The notes beneath the pieces were generated by a model, which worked only from the letters and a program-made list of their open reading frames with translations, made no database searches and had not been told where the DNA came from. A stretch of 64,000 nt of DNA, from assembly GCF_014898055.3 (NCBI RefSeq), contig NW_023601212.1:49526329-49590328 (forward strand). Direction: 5' to 3'. A program made the position numbers and the translations under genes. This stretch comes from Talpa occidentalis. Taxonomy: Eukaryota > Chordata > Mammalia > Eulipotyphla > Talpidae. This document shows, piece after piece, positions 23,302 to 35,070 of this stretch; within the stretch, counting starts at the first letter, position 1; every line of letters starts with the position of its first letter.

Positions 23302-24380
23302 CTGTAAGGGTCATCAGTGGGAAGATACTTGATGAAAAGTTCATATCCATTTTTTATTAGATAAATAAATGTTAAAAATTCAAAAACACAGTGGCACAAC
23401 AGGTAAGCTCTCTTGGAAACAAAGCCAATGCCCGTCAACAGTAGAATGGATAAATAAATGCAGTGTGCTGGTAACAGTGGGAATGCGTGTTCGACAATTA
23501 AATACAACATCATGGGTGAGCCTCACGGGTATAGTGATGAATATACCATGTAGTTCCATTCATTTTAAAAAAGCATAGAAGTAGGCAAAGCTATTAGAAG
23601 TCAGGGTGGTGGTTCCCCTGGAGAACTGGTAACTAGGAGAAAGTGCCAAGAGGTACTGGTTTGAAGTGCTGTTAACCCATTTCTTGATCTTAGTGCTATT
23701 AATACAGGGGTCTTGTTCAGTCTGTGGAATTTCATTGTCGTGTAACATATGCTCTACATTTTTCATACATGTTTGTTACATTTCAAATTTAAAGGAAAAA
23801 GAGGCAGATATAGTTAGGATTATTAGAAGAGCAAAGGCATTCAAGATGCCCTTCTTGGGGACTTTCTTGGGTAAGAACTGACTCTTAATACTGAACCCCA
23901 CACTCCAATACCACCACCACCAATGCCTGAGCTATAAAAAAAAAAGACACATATTCAAGTCTTGGCCTGGCTGCTTTTTGTCTGGACAAACCACTGATCA
24001 TTTTCTTTTAGGTAAAAAGGGTCCATCCCTCCCAACTCATCTCACATGACATCTGTGTGACTTATATGAGATCACTTAACAAGTACAGACATGCTAGATG
24101 CATTTAAGGTTTGGAATGGCACAATGAGGATGAGACAGCATTGACAGAAGCATGACCACCAGACATGGCATCTCCCCCGTCATCATGCTGAGTGGCACTA
24201 AGCTGCCCCTCCTTGCTTGTTGCTGGCCTCATGTCAGAGGGAAACATGAGTGAACAGCTCCCCCCTAGGTATGCTTCCAGAACAGCTGGGGACTCATGTT
24301 GCATGTGGCTCTGATGCACCTACAGGTACCCCTCTCCTTTCTCATTTTAAAACTGCCTATTTAAATAAAGTATTACTTAC
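23302..24380 (-). other. COLGALT2 intron 9
   Basis: It contains an old + strand L1 3' fragment at about 23400-23800, recognised by the phrase pattern of the ORF2 end (CCCGTCAACAGTAGAATGGA). Nothing else is recognised. Confidence 0.6.
23400..23800 (+). mobile_element. Old L1 3' fragment
   Basis: AATGCCCGTCAACAGTAGAA and TGGATAAATAAATGCAGTG, then GGTGGTTCCCCTGGAGAACT, recall the end of L1 ORF2 and the 3'UTR. Diverged. Confidence 0.5.
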
Positions 24381-24513
24381 CTCTTTCCAGACAGAGTAGT
24401 GGCTGAGAAAGCAGCCGATTTCACCCCTGGTAAGCGGCCTGGAGGAGTAGGGATCTCGGTATCCAGGCAGCATTTCGATATTCAGGGCCTTCAGCTGGCT
24501 CGTGTTGAGTGCC
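24381..24513 (-). CDS. COLGALT2: COLGALT2 exon 9
   Basis: Acceptor CATGTAG and donor GTAAGT. One base completes Lys, then 44 codons read [36 protein letters not shown] and SHYSVWKE. The [14 protein letters not shown] segment is the family signature at the start of the second GT25 domain. LNTSQ is an N-glycosylation sequon. Confidence 0.95.
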
Positions 24514-25785
24514 CTACATGGCAGAGAAGATGTCTCAGAATTAACAAGTGGCGGTGTCCCCACCATGGAGTACAGAAGGAGAGTTCTGCATATTCCCTAG
24601 AGTCTTTATACACGCTGAGAAACCATCCTCAGGTTTTCCGCATTCCTTAGCAACTACTTGGGGTTAATGTGTCACAATAGCACCACGACCTCTGTGAAGA
24701 CAGAGGATGTCTTAGATTTTTGTGTAAACCCAATATAGTTCTAAGTATCATCAGTCTATTGTGTTCTCCTAATGAATAAAGAGCATAGGAGCATTAAATA
24801 CAGGAAGGACTAAGGGGAGCAATTGCATGTCTGTTTCCTTTGAAACTAAATTTTTTTTTAAAGATTAAAAACCAAAAAAATTAGAGAAACATTTCCAGAA
24901 CAGTAGAGTGAGGACCTCTGAAAATGTACTCCAAAAAAAAAAAAAATAAGATAAAAATTTGTTAAAATCAACTTGTTCAGAATTCTAGGCATTAACTAAA
25001 TGCTTACAATAATACAAAGCATTTTTATTAGAAAAAAGATAGTTAAAATCTGTAAATATAGTGAGTTTTGTGGCATTTTTACCTGTCCAAGTCCCATCCT
25101 TCTCTTCTGCAGAACAGGGGTTCTGCAGAAATCTTAAAAACCAATAGTCTTACAACTATGGCAACTGTGAAAACTAGTGCCCCAGCAGCTGAGGAGGGGA
25201 CAGAGTAGAAGCCCTATCTTCAATCACTATTCAACCTGTCTAGAAGCTTCCTTAAATACTCCATTCTCAGAACTTGTCTTTATTTGACTTGTGAATTCAT
25301 TATATGTGAACGGTTCTATCTGCAGGGTATTTGTCAAAAATCATCAGCAATAACTGTTTAATATCACAGCTGCCTAAGACAGCATTATCAGTTGAGTTTA
25401 ACAGGGAGTTGACCAAAAATTAAAAGGAAAAAGATGCCCCCGGGGGGTTTGAAAATCTCTGACCTTCCTGTCAATCTGAAAGGCCTTGTGCAATGCAAGG
25501 GTTTGCATGTGCCCAGGAAAGAGCTGAAGAAGCCCCAACAGCTCATCTCTAATTAACTGTGATGATCTGGGAAAACAGGAAGTGAAGGCTAAGGCAGAGT
25601 TATAAACTGCCTGCCAGAACATTGAAAACATACCCTAGTATAGGCGTACAGAGCCTCTCAGCTAACACTGGGAGATGTCCCAGTTATAGCCCTGTAAGGA
25701 TTTTCTGTCTAATTATTAGCTGACCAGTAAGCTAAATGAAAATGGATCAAAGACTGAATGTGTTAGATATCCATATCATATACAG

Positions 25786-25990
25786 ATATAGGTATGCATC
25801 TCTCTATATATTTTTAAGATCTCTCTATATAGCTAAGATACATGTGTATATATGTATATGTATCTACATATATAGCATGTATATACGACACACACATGTA
25901 TATATGATATGCATGTGTGTATGTCATGCATACATATATGTATACATATATGTATATATGTGTATATGTTTATCTATGGTATATACCTAT
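25786..25990. repeat. TA/TG-rich imperfect microsatellite
   Basis: Alternating TATATG/CATATA sequence with many short inverted repeats. Confidence 0.8.
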
Positions 25991-25994
25991 ATGA

Positions 25995-26260
25995 GGCAAA
26001 ATTATGAAATTCTTAGAAGAAAACATGGAATAAGACTTTGGGGTTTGACTCAGATTCTTAGATATGGCTTGCAAAGCACATGCAACAACAACAAAATAAA
26101 TTAGACTTCATCAAAATTAAAATCTGTCATATTTTGTATCAGTGGACACCACTGTGAAAGTGAAAAGACAATCCATAGAATGGGAGAAAATATTTGCAAA
26201 TTTGTATATCTGACGGGGGACTTATACAAGTGACCAAGAATATATAAAAACTCTCACAAC
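25995..26260 (+). mobile_element. Old L1 ORF2 fragment
   Basis: AAATTCTTAGAAGAAAACAT, CTTCATCAAAATTAAAA and GGGAGAAAATATTTGCAAA are standard conserved phrases of L1 ORF2. The fragment is directly next to a TA/TG tract. Confidence 0.7.
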
Positions 26261-27317
26261 TTAACTGGTTTCCCCTGGTCAGGTGGCCTATAAACAGCAC
26301 TGGGACTCTTGGGGGTATCTGAGGCAGTGGATCCCACACTCTAGGGCACCCAAGAATACTGTCGCTAGGTTTAACAAGTCCAACAACGCCCAGTCAAGCT
26401 CAAATTTCAGATAAACAATGAGTAATTTTTTGGCATAAGTAAGTCCCATGCAATTTTTGGGACACACTTAACTGGCAGTCCTGTATCTTAAGTGGCAACC
26501 TGACCAAGGCACCATGCAGAGGATTTTTAAATGCAGATTCCCAGCCTCAGCCTTGCAGATCATGATTCTTCTGCTCTGGGATGGGATTGAGATGAGGGTG
26601 TCCCGGTCACACCTTCAGAAACACCGATGAGGTTCTCTAAAGGAGTCCTAAGAACGTCCACAGTGGCTCCACACCGTACTCTTCAGAGCCACTCATTACA
26701 AATGAATACATAACATGGAAATGTAGGTCTGGCAAAAATCTATCCCTTGAAAGGACTGTCAAATAAAAGGCCAAAGGAAAGCAAAACAAAACAACAACAG
26801 AAAAAAAAAAAGTAGAACCTGGAAGAAATCCAGTGATACACCCTGTGTGAATTTCCTGCCATGTTCCTGGGAAAAGTGATGGGGCTGGGCCCACCATGTC
26901 TTGCAACAGGACAGGCAGACTATTAAGCACTTTTTTCCATTTACTTTCTTCAGGTCACCCAGGTTTCGACACTCTGCTCTAAATCAGGCTCTGCAGACAA
27001 CTCTGAGTGCATTCTTTCCAATGCAATACAGGAAGCCGGAAACCACCACCCTAGAAGAACCCCAGAGACCAGAGATGGGAAAATCACTCCAGTGTGCAGC
27101 TCCAGGGTAACAAGAAGTGATCGGGAATGGTGGGTGAATTTCAGGCCTGCTCTACAGTGTGAAGTTAATTTAAATGCTACCATAAAGTAGGTGGTCATTT
27201 AAAAAAAATGTCTATTCTTCAATGATGGCAGATTCCCTCCACCCAGGACCAAAGCTCAGTCAGAGAGGACACATCCCCACTCCAACCACATCTGGAAGGC
27301 TTCCAGAAAAAGCTCAC

Positions 27318-27424
27318 TTTCCATCCACAGCCTCCACGATCTTGACCTCAATCTCCTGCTCGTACAGGGAACGTAACATCCGGTCCCGTCTGTCCTTTCT
27401 ACGCTTCAGGTTTATCATGAAGAT
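27318..27424 (-). CDS. COLGALT2: COLGALT2 exon 8
   Basis: Acceptor CATTAG and donor GTGAGC. The 35 codons plus two bases read [20 protein letters not shown] and [30 protein letters not shown] is the basic strand-and-helix that opens the C-terminal GT25 domain. Phases agree on both sides: exon 7 ends on a full Glu codon, and the final AA pairs with G of exon 9 to give Lys. Confidence 0.95.
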
Positions 27425-27609
27425 CTAATGCAGGAAGAAAAAGACAAGAGAAACTCAAATGATTCTGGTCATTTTAGGCTGTTCGAAAAATTAAGTCAAT
27501 GTAAGGACCCACATTTTAGTTAGAATAAGGAATGGAAATGAAAGGTAAACTAGTTAAGATTTGTTTATATTTCCTATCAGGTCAAAAGATATTCATCCAA
27601 ACTTTCTAT

Positions 27610-27641
27610 TTTTTTTTTTTAAAGATTATTTATTTATTCAT

Positions 27642-27692
<51 letters not shown>

Positions 27693-27931
27693 TTCAAGCA
27701 CTGGGTACAGTCAGAAGCACGGGAGAGTGAGAGAATTCACCAGAGCCAGAGCAGAGAGCAGAACTGGCAGAAGGACCGAAGTATACTGCTGAGGGGAGCA
27801 GCGGGCGCGGCAGGAGAGGTCTGCTTGCCATGAGAGACCCTCGCCTGTGGCTGGGGATCGAACCGGTGCTGTAGAGGCTGCAGGCAGCTTCGCAGCCCAG
27901 CACTCAACCGCCGCGTCACCGGAGAGGCCCC
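27610..27931 (-). mobile_element. tRNA-derived SINE, copy 7, with expanded TTTA tail
   Basis: Reverse orientation. The A-tail has grown into an (ATTT)n microsatellite of about 17 units (27626-27694). The body ends CACCGGAGAGGCCCC. The B box is intact on the - strand (GGTTCGATCCC). Confidence 0.9.
27626..27694. repeat. (ATTT)n microsatellite
   Basis: About 17 units in the expanded tail of SINE copy 7, with one ATTC interruption. Confidence 0.9.
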
Positions 27932-28169
27932 AGAACTGCTTTGTAAATTGAATCCTTTGCAGTGACTTAACCCTCTCTTTGTATCTGATTTTTGTTTGTG
28001 AACATGTTCACCCAGGTTGTGAGATAAGAAAGTTCAAAAAGTTACTTTTCAGGAAACCCATGGAGAATGGAACCCCCAAACACAGGAAACTAAAAGATGG
28101 CAGTTTGGTAGTGAATTAAGTTTATCAGCAGACTGAGTTTCCATATTATTTACTTAAGTATTTGTCATA

Positions 28170-28260
28170 GACCAGTTCCTGTGCCTCAGTTTCCTCATCT
28201 GTCCAACTGGAATAATACATGTACTATCTCATGGGTACTAAATATTAGCTGTTGTTATAA
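28170..28260 (+). repeat. MIR fragment
   Basis: GTGCCTCAGTTTCCTCATCT and the following ACTGGAATAATACATG match the MIR 3' half. Confidence 0.55.
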
Positions 28261-29388
28261 CTTATATCCACTGTAGATCAATTTAAACTCATCCAAAGAG
28301 TAAGTCTAAAGTCTTACACATTCTATTTATTTCCAAAGGTTCCAAACTGAATTAACAAGGTCTGTTTTGTAGCTTCTTTGCCAAAATTCTTCTACTTCCT
28401 TAGAGAGCAGGGGGTTTTTATGAAAAGAGCAGAGAAAGGGTACTGCATGTGTGGGGAGATTTCAGAAGAAGAGGGGCAGGAGGAATAGAGAGGCATAATT
28501 TCTACCTCACGTGGCTCTGGAGGAAATGTGAAAGGCAGGACACCAACTGGTCCATGACACACCAGAGAGTGTGTGTTCGGATCTCCCCCAGGCAGCTGGG
28601 TCCATCTTTAGCACCTCACCTTGTCCCCTAAATTCCTGATGGATGCACTAAACACTCGCAGACAAGGCTACTCCAGGGAGTTACAAATAGTGAGACTTTG
28701 GTTACCACCCCAGATTTAAGGAGTCACAGAAGTACCCGACAGATGGTATTAAAGGGAAACTAGTGCTTTAATAAGGCACTAAGTGACCAACAATAAACTC
28801 ACTTTCAACATTAAAATTAGTCCTCTCAAGAGGGGGATAGCTGAAGACCTGCCAGCAAGACATAATGCCAACACATAGCATGGAAAAAGAGGAACCTACA
28901 GGAATAGGTCACACAGCACTGGCTTCACCCCGACCCACTATCTAGATGACTTTGAGGAAGAGAATGAACAGTGCAGGGTCCAGTTTCCCTGTGTGTGAAA
29001 GGAGGGAGATGGACAAAGCCATCTCTCAAGTTCAGTTCAGGTTAAACTTCTTCGATATGTGATTTATGATAGCCTGCTTCAGGAATAAAGAAGAAAGAAG
29101 AACGTCCAGAACAAAGAAGAAAATGTAGTCTTACTAACAGCCTGGAGGTTTGACTAGGTTGAGCGTTGGTTTACATGGTCTTTGCACATGATCATAGACG
29201 CATTATGTGTTTCTGTGGGAGCAGAAGCTATACTAGCTAAAATTTCAATCCTTCCTTATAAAATATTATCACTTCTACCCATTTATGTACAGCATTGGGC
29301 AAAGAAACAGATGGGGAAGCAAGATATTCTCTGAAGAAATCATCTGCCTCACCTAGGGCCAAGTAGATCAGATGCAACATTATCTTCT

Positions 29389-29968
29389 TCTTCTTTTTTT
29401 TTTTTTTTTAAGATTTATTTATTTAGGGCCTCCCAGGTGGCGCAGCAGTTGAGCGCTGGGTTGCGAGGCTGCCCGCGGCCTCTGCGGCGCCGATTCGATC
29501 CCCGGCTGCTCCCCGGCCACTGGAGGAGGGTCCCACATGGCGCACAGACCTCTCCTGCTGCCCGCTGCTCCCCTCAGCAGTGTACTTAGGTCCTTCTGCC
29601 TGCTCTGCTCCCTGCTCTGGCTCTGGTGAATTCTCTCGCCCTCCCGCGCTTCTGACTGTACCCAGTGCATGTATAAACAAGCAAACAAACAAACAAACAA
29701 ATAAATAAAAACATGGCTCTATTTAAAAAAAAAAAAAAGATTTATTTATTTATACAAGCACTGGGTACAGTCAGAAGTGCGGGAGGGTGAGAGAATTCAC
29801 CAGAGCCAGAGCGGGGAACAGAACAGGCAGACTGACGAAATACACTGCTGAGGGGAGCAGCGGGCGCAGCAGGAGAGGTCTGTCGAGCCATGTGGGACCC
29901 TCGCCGGCAGCCAGGGATCGGACCAGCACTGCAGCGCTCAACTGCTGCGCCACCAGGGGAGGCCCAGG
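29389..29968 (-). mobile_element. tRNA-derived SINE, copy 9, split by copy 8
   Basis: The - strand SINE occupies 29389-29425 (T-rich tail) and 29738-29968 (body). Copy 8 is inserted in its tail. The outer target duplication is TGCAACATTATCTTCT (29373-29388 and 29969-29984), perfect over 16 bp. Confidence 0.88.
29426..29737 (+). mobile_element. tRNA-derived SINE, copy 8, inserted in copy 9
   Basis: Forward GC-rich copy with the same extra segment as copy 4 (CTCCCCGGCCACTGGAGGAG). It is flanked by AAGATTTATTTATTTA on both sides, which is duplicated tail sequence of copy 9. Its own tail includes AAACAAACAAAC units. Confidence 0.88.
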
Positions 29969-31189
29969 TGCAACATTATCTTCTCACCTCCTTTGTTTAC
30001 CTAACTGGGTAACTCTTTGTTTGAAAACCTAATTTCCGCAGTAGCTCTGACCTTGCAACTTCACGCCTTGTGTTCCTCTATCTTTCATTTTCTTTCTGTT
30101 TGGAATCACACTGTGATGGCCATGTTCCAAGCCCCAATTTTACAGCTAGGGGAAGAGAAGGGCCGTTGCTCAGGTGTAGACATGGAGTTTACCTGAGGTC
30201 ACTCTCCAGGAGCACAAACACAAAATCAAACCAACAATCAACAGAAATGTAACAAACAGCACCCTCGAATCAGAAACCGCCCAGCAAGGAAGACTTTAGC
30301 AAGTAACAACCCAGTCTCAGTTTCTGCCAGGACAAGGGCAATAAAAACTGCAGCCATGAAGGAAAAACACAGACGGCTTGCTCATACTCGGTGAACAGTA
30401 AACAGAGAAAGAACACATGGCCAAAGGCAGCCAGACACCAAGAGGGCTGGACACTGGACAGACTGGAAAGAGCCCTAAAAATCCCTCTCCATCATCCTCT
30501 TTCTGTTCCAAACAGAGAGTTGATTTCCCTGGGCTCAGGCAAATAGAGTCCCTGAGCTTGTGCCCCTTGCTAGACTTGGCATTTTCCAGAGTGACCGTTT
30601 CCAGGAATGACCAGTCCTTACAGCCCCGTCCAAGGGAGAGGCCAGAGGCAGAAGATCCTATTCTGTCCCATTTAATTTGCTTTGCTTTGGTCCTCAGGGG
30701 AGGAATTTATAAGAGGAAAAATGAATATATGTAAGGGCGCTTGGGTCCATTTACCTGGAACAGGGAACTGATGAGTGCTGCAGGGAAGGAAAGGCCAAGT
30801 AATTCATGAAGCCAGTCCAGGGCGTGGCATGGGAAACCCTTTCTGCAGCCCTATTTGTTTTTGGAAACTGCACTTTTGTCTAATTCCCCTATGCCACACT
30901 TGCCATCATCTCTCCTCTGGGGAAGTAGCATAATAGCTGCTGACTCTTCTTGTATTTAATATTCAAGAACCATTCCTACCAACTCCCAAAGTCCAGGTCC
31001 AAATCAATTTTGTGGACAAAATCCCAGTTCCCAGTCCCAGCAGCTCTTTGGAAGGCTGTCCTTTGAGGGCCAGGATTATACGGTACCAGGTGGTGAACAA
31101 TGAAGCAGTGGCAATGAGCACTGAGCACTGAGCAGAGCCTGACCTCTAACATATCCCAAATCTACGAAAAAATTGTCTCAGTTTGTGGA

Positions 31190-31870
31190 CTCCTGAGACA
31201 TTAGCCTCACCTTTAGACCACGGAGCTCCTGAGTCCTGCCTCAGCAGAAGCATCTCCATAAAAGAGGGAGGTTCCAGGTTCCCTGCCCCAACTAATAAGG
31301 CGCAGGGCTGAACAGCCAGGTGAGGATATGGAAGACTTGGAGGAGACATGGAAAAAGGAGACATGCGGAGCAGAGACCCATGAAGGAGGGCTTGTGTCTC
31401 AGTTTTGGACTTGCACTAAGGTTTTGGAGGACATGGAAGAGACACATGGAGTCAAACCACATAGGGACACTTGTAAGAGACACGTGGGTGGGAGACTCAT
31501 GAGAGGCTGACAATGGCAGCCTTTATCTTGACTCATACATTAATTTTGTTCTTTTTATCCAAAATATGCCTGGCCCCTTTGGTCCCTTTCCTATGGTTCC
31601 CAGCCAGAAGATGCCTTAGACTTGTGGCAAATTTTTAGGCCTCAGCAGCCCAATTTTGGGCCAACCCTGTTTGTCATTCACCCACCAGGGGATGGGTAAC
31701 TGTGGGTATTTCATTAGGAAACTATATACTTTCTTTTCTTCTCTCTCTATGTATAATAATTCTATTAAAGATCTCGAACACTAAGAGTTTGCTTGGTTTT
31801 TATGTGGCAGATGGCAGACTCACTTTAGGACATTCAAGTTGGGGTGTCCCAGGGTGCCCCTAAGTCTGCC
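31190..31870 (+). mobile_element. LTR-like element, copy 1
   Basis: Shares ordered blocks with 51215-51865: AGGTTCCCTGCCCC, ACAATGGCAGC, TTTATCTTGA, TTAGACTTGTGGCA, GGGGATGGGTAAC, GGAAACTATAT, ATTAAAG and GCAGATGGCAGAC. ATTAAA (31764-31769) near the 3' side followed by a T-rich stretch fits the R/U5 region of a solo LTR of an endogenous retrovirus. No internal viral gene is seen next to it. Confidence 0.5.
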
Positions 31871-32305
31871 CGCTACCTAGATGGCATGAAGGACCTATGA
31901 AGGATTCAGCAATTTGGAGTCACTATTATGGTCCTGTCCAGTGCCTGTTGAATATATAACCAAGAGAGGCATCTCTTTATCCCTCTGCTTCATTCTTTAT
32001 TCAATAGAAATAGATAATAGAAAGTTGTCTGCTGAAAGGGAGAATTTTAGAACAGATTTCATTTCTCTCTCTCTTTTTTTTTTTGTCTTCTCAAATCTGC
32101 TCTCTGATTTTTCCCATGGAAGAGCAGCAGAGAGAAAAAAAAAAAAAAACACAGTATTTCAGCACAGTTCCACCACAGTTCCAGCGCTAAGACATATATC
32201 CTCTGTGACCCCTTGATGAAACTTTTGATGAAAAAGTTGATAAAATGTGGCAATATCTGCTACTGAAAATATTGATTCACTTTCACTATTAAATAGTAAC
32301 TTCTT

Positions 32306-32571
32306 GGAGGCCTCCCTGGTGGCACAAGGGGTTGAGACGTAACCTATGAAGCTACCCGCAGCCCCTGCAGCACGAGTTGGATCCTGGCCAGGGAGCTACC
32401 CACATGGCGCAGCAGACCTCTTCTGTTGCGCCCGCTGCTCCCCTCAGCAGTTGATTTCAGTCAGTCTGCCTGTTCTGTTCCCCATTCTGTCTCTGGTGGG
32501 TCCTCTCACCCCCTACACCTCTACCCTGTACCCTAGTTCTCATAGGCATAAATAATCTTTAATAAATAAAT
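32306..32571 (+). mobile_element. tRNA-derived SINE, copy 10
   Basis: Older-type copy (CTGGTGGCACAAGGGGTTGA). Flanked by AAATAGTRACTT (32291-32302 and 32572-32583) with one mismatch. Confidence 0.86.
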
Positions 32572-32763
32572 AAATAGTGACTTTTTTCTGGCTCAAAGAA
32601 TAATGACCATGGACCTCTTCTTTCAAATAAGAAAACTGAGGCACAGCCAAAAAGCCGGTGGTTTCCCAAGACTCAGGGCCTTTTCACAGATGAGTGCTCA
32701 GGCTCCTCCACCAACGTAAACACATAAGCACGTGGCACACACACACACAGCCACCTTTCCTAC

Positions 32764-32840
32764 CTCATCAAATCCCATCTTGTCTGGATATTTGGGGACA
32801 ACTGAGACAAACTGGGAGGGCTCCATGGGAGGGCGGTCAA
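32764..32840 (-). CDS. COLGALT2: COLGALT2 exon 7
   Basis: This is the smallest exon, 77 bp. Acceptor TTCCAG, donor GTAGG. Two bases complete Ile and 25 codons read DRPPMEPSQFVSVVPKYPD and KMGFDE. It encodes the linker between the two glycosyltransferase-like domains. The donor lies beside a short (CA)n run at 32736-32749. Confidence 0.94.
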
Positions 32841-33879
32841 CTGGAAGACACAAGAAACATGCAGAATGCTGGTTAGTGACAGGGTCAGAGAAAAGCTGCA
32901 GTCGAGTCCGCAGTGGGGACCACTCAGTGGGTCTCCCCCACCCACTGGCCAACAGGACCCGGGGGTCAGGGTGCTGAGTCAGAGAGTGCTTGTTTCTATG
33001 AAGATTGCAGATCAGCCTGCAATATTGTGAATTATAAGAAAAACATACACTGGGCATTCAGAGGACCAAAATAGATGTTACTCACACATATTTGGTTTTC
33101 ATCTACAGTTCCTGGCTCACATCTCCCCAAACCTTTGGAATTTCCCTGGTGTGGTGAGTGATGAAGGTGTCCATTGTTATGTTACTGAGAGGACTTTTTG
33201 GGAAGACCCTAAGAAAGGGCACTAGTGTTGGCTGGAGAACCAAGCTGGTGATTGAAGAGCTGGGGCCTCCAGTCCCGCCCTCCTGGACCACTTGGTAGGG
33301 GAGAGGGGCTGCAGATTGAGTTCAGTCGCCAAGGGCAGTGATGCCTAGGTAATAAAGTCTTGGGCATTCTGCTGGTTCCCAGTTCCAGAAGGACAGAAAC
33401 ACCTATGTATTTCTTCTTACTGTTCATTCCAATCCCTGGGATAAATTGGTGACATGGTGATTACAGTTTCCTGAATTCTGTGTGCCAAGTTAGCAAACCA
33501 ACTGAGTCTGAGGTGGGGGCCCCCTGGGAGCTTCTGATTTAGAAGCACAGGTAACTGCCTGGCTTGCAGCAGCTGGTGTCTGAAGTCTAAGGAGGGGGTG
33601 TGTGGGAATCTCTAGTCTGAAACTGGTTGGTCAGAAACACAGTTAACAGCCTGAGCTGGCAACTGGCATCTGAAGTGAGAGATGCAGTGAGAGACGGAGC
33701 TCTCTGCCTATGGAACCCGATGCTGTCTCTGGGTAGACAGAATTGAGCTGAATTCTTGGACATTGAGCTGGTATCTGAGAATTGCTTGTTGGTGTGGGGA
33801 GCCTCTACATAAATTCACATTGGAATCGGGGTGAGGGAACCCTTATTCATTGCCCCATTTCCTTTAAGACCTATTTTCA

Positions 33880-34140
33880 GATAATTTGCAAGGTAGTTTA
33901 GGGTAACGGTGAAGTGTGAGGGATGTGGAGTCAGATGGTCTAGGGCCAAACTCTGGTCTGTGATGATCTAGAAGAGTCAGGTGACCTCTCCAAGTCTGTT
34001 TCTTTGTATGTGGAATGAGGACATAAAAGTATATCTTTTATGATGTTAAAAAATTTAAATGAGACCTGGATGCAAAGTACTCAACGCAATAAAATTAACT
34101 AGTAAAGACTCAATAACTCTTAGCTATTATTTAGGTGACC
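33880..34140 (+). repeat. MIR SINE fragment
   Basis: GATGTGGAGTCAGATGGTC, a degenerate GGTGACCTCTCCAAGTCTG core and GGAATGAGGACATAAAA follow the MIR consensus order. Confidence 0.6.
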
Positions 34141-34746
34141 CATGGTGAAACAGCTCAGAAACAGACTAGAGTTTATTCCAATAGTGCTTTTTTTCTTGTA
34201 TATTTAAAACTGTCAGAATCAGACTATTTTTTAATTCCGTCCAGATAGGTTTAGCTACAGGTACTCAAAACACATTTATTTTAATAAGAATTCACCTCTA
34301 TGGTCCAATCCACGTCCCAGAGCTTGACACAGAGCTAACAGAGAAGTTTCCACATGGGAGGGACACCGCATCTTAATAAAAGTATGTTTTATTTGATAGT
34401 AAAAATAAAAGCTTTCTTTTCAAACTCTATAGTTCAAGGGCCGAAAGCAATTATTAAAGAACTTGAAAAGGTCTTGAAGATTTTTGGTATTACACATATT
34501 TAAAGAACTCCTTTGTTTTTCCTGAAAGGAAATGAACAAAATTTCATTTTAAATACAAGAAAATTTAAAATGAGAGCTGGTAACTGGGTTGTCTGAAGAA
34601 CTGTTGGGGAAGGCCGTGGCTACTGCTCCCAACGTCCATTCTCCTCTACTCCAGGAATACGAGCCAACACATTTTCCTGCCCTTGAAGCCCATTATGGGC
34701 ATGCAACTTGCTGGAGGAGGTTTAAATTGGGACTGCTCAACATGCC

Positions 34747-35070
34747 AAACCCTCCCTCACTGCCCCATTACCCCCCACCCCAGCTCCCCTACCCCCACAG
34801 TCCCCACAGAATCCTCCCTACCCTAACCTACCCCACAGTCCACCTCAACAGTCCTCCCTACCCTCTACTTTCCCTACTATAGTCCCTTAATAGTTCCCTC
34901 AAAGTCCCCCCACATTACCCCTTCCCTCACAGTCCTCCCAACTCTTCACCTATAGTCCTCTCTGCTCTACTCCCATACTCACAGTCCTCCCCACCTCCTT
35001 ATATTCCCCCAATAATCCTCTTTCCCTCCCACAGGACCCTCCAAGTATCCCCCACATAGTCCCCCCCAGG
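34747..35070. repeat. C-rich degenerate low-complexity array
   Basis: Rich in CCTCCC and CACAGTCCTCC-like motifs repeated at irregular spacing, almost without G on the + strand. It may be a decayed short tandem repeat. Confidence 0.7.
34771..34796 (-). other. G-quadruplex-capable tract in COLGALT2 intron 6
   Basis: On the - strand, which is the COLGALT2 sense strand, four G runs of 5, 4, 4 and 6 are separated by loops TA, AGCT and T. It is part of the C-rich tract on the + strand. Confidence 0.65.

Larger units (their letters stand above)
24514..27317 (-). other. COLGALT2 intron 8
   Basis: It contains an imperfect TA/TG-rich tract (about 25786-25990) directly followed by an old + strand L1 ORF2 fragment (about 25995-26260). 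The remainder shows nothing recognisable. Confidence 0.6.
27425..32763 (-). other. COLGALT2 intron 7
   Basis: Repeat-rich. It holds a - strand SINE with a long TTTA tail (27610-27931), a MIR piece (about 28170-28260), a SINE inserted in the tail of an inverted SINE (29389-29968), an LTR-like element (about 31190-31870) and a SINE (32306-32571). Confidence 0.7.

Noticed and set aside
25736..26104. 122-codon open frame rich in Tyr, Ile and Cys
   Set aside because: It is the translation of a TA/TG-rich microsatellite running into an L1 fragment.
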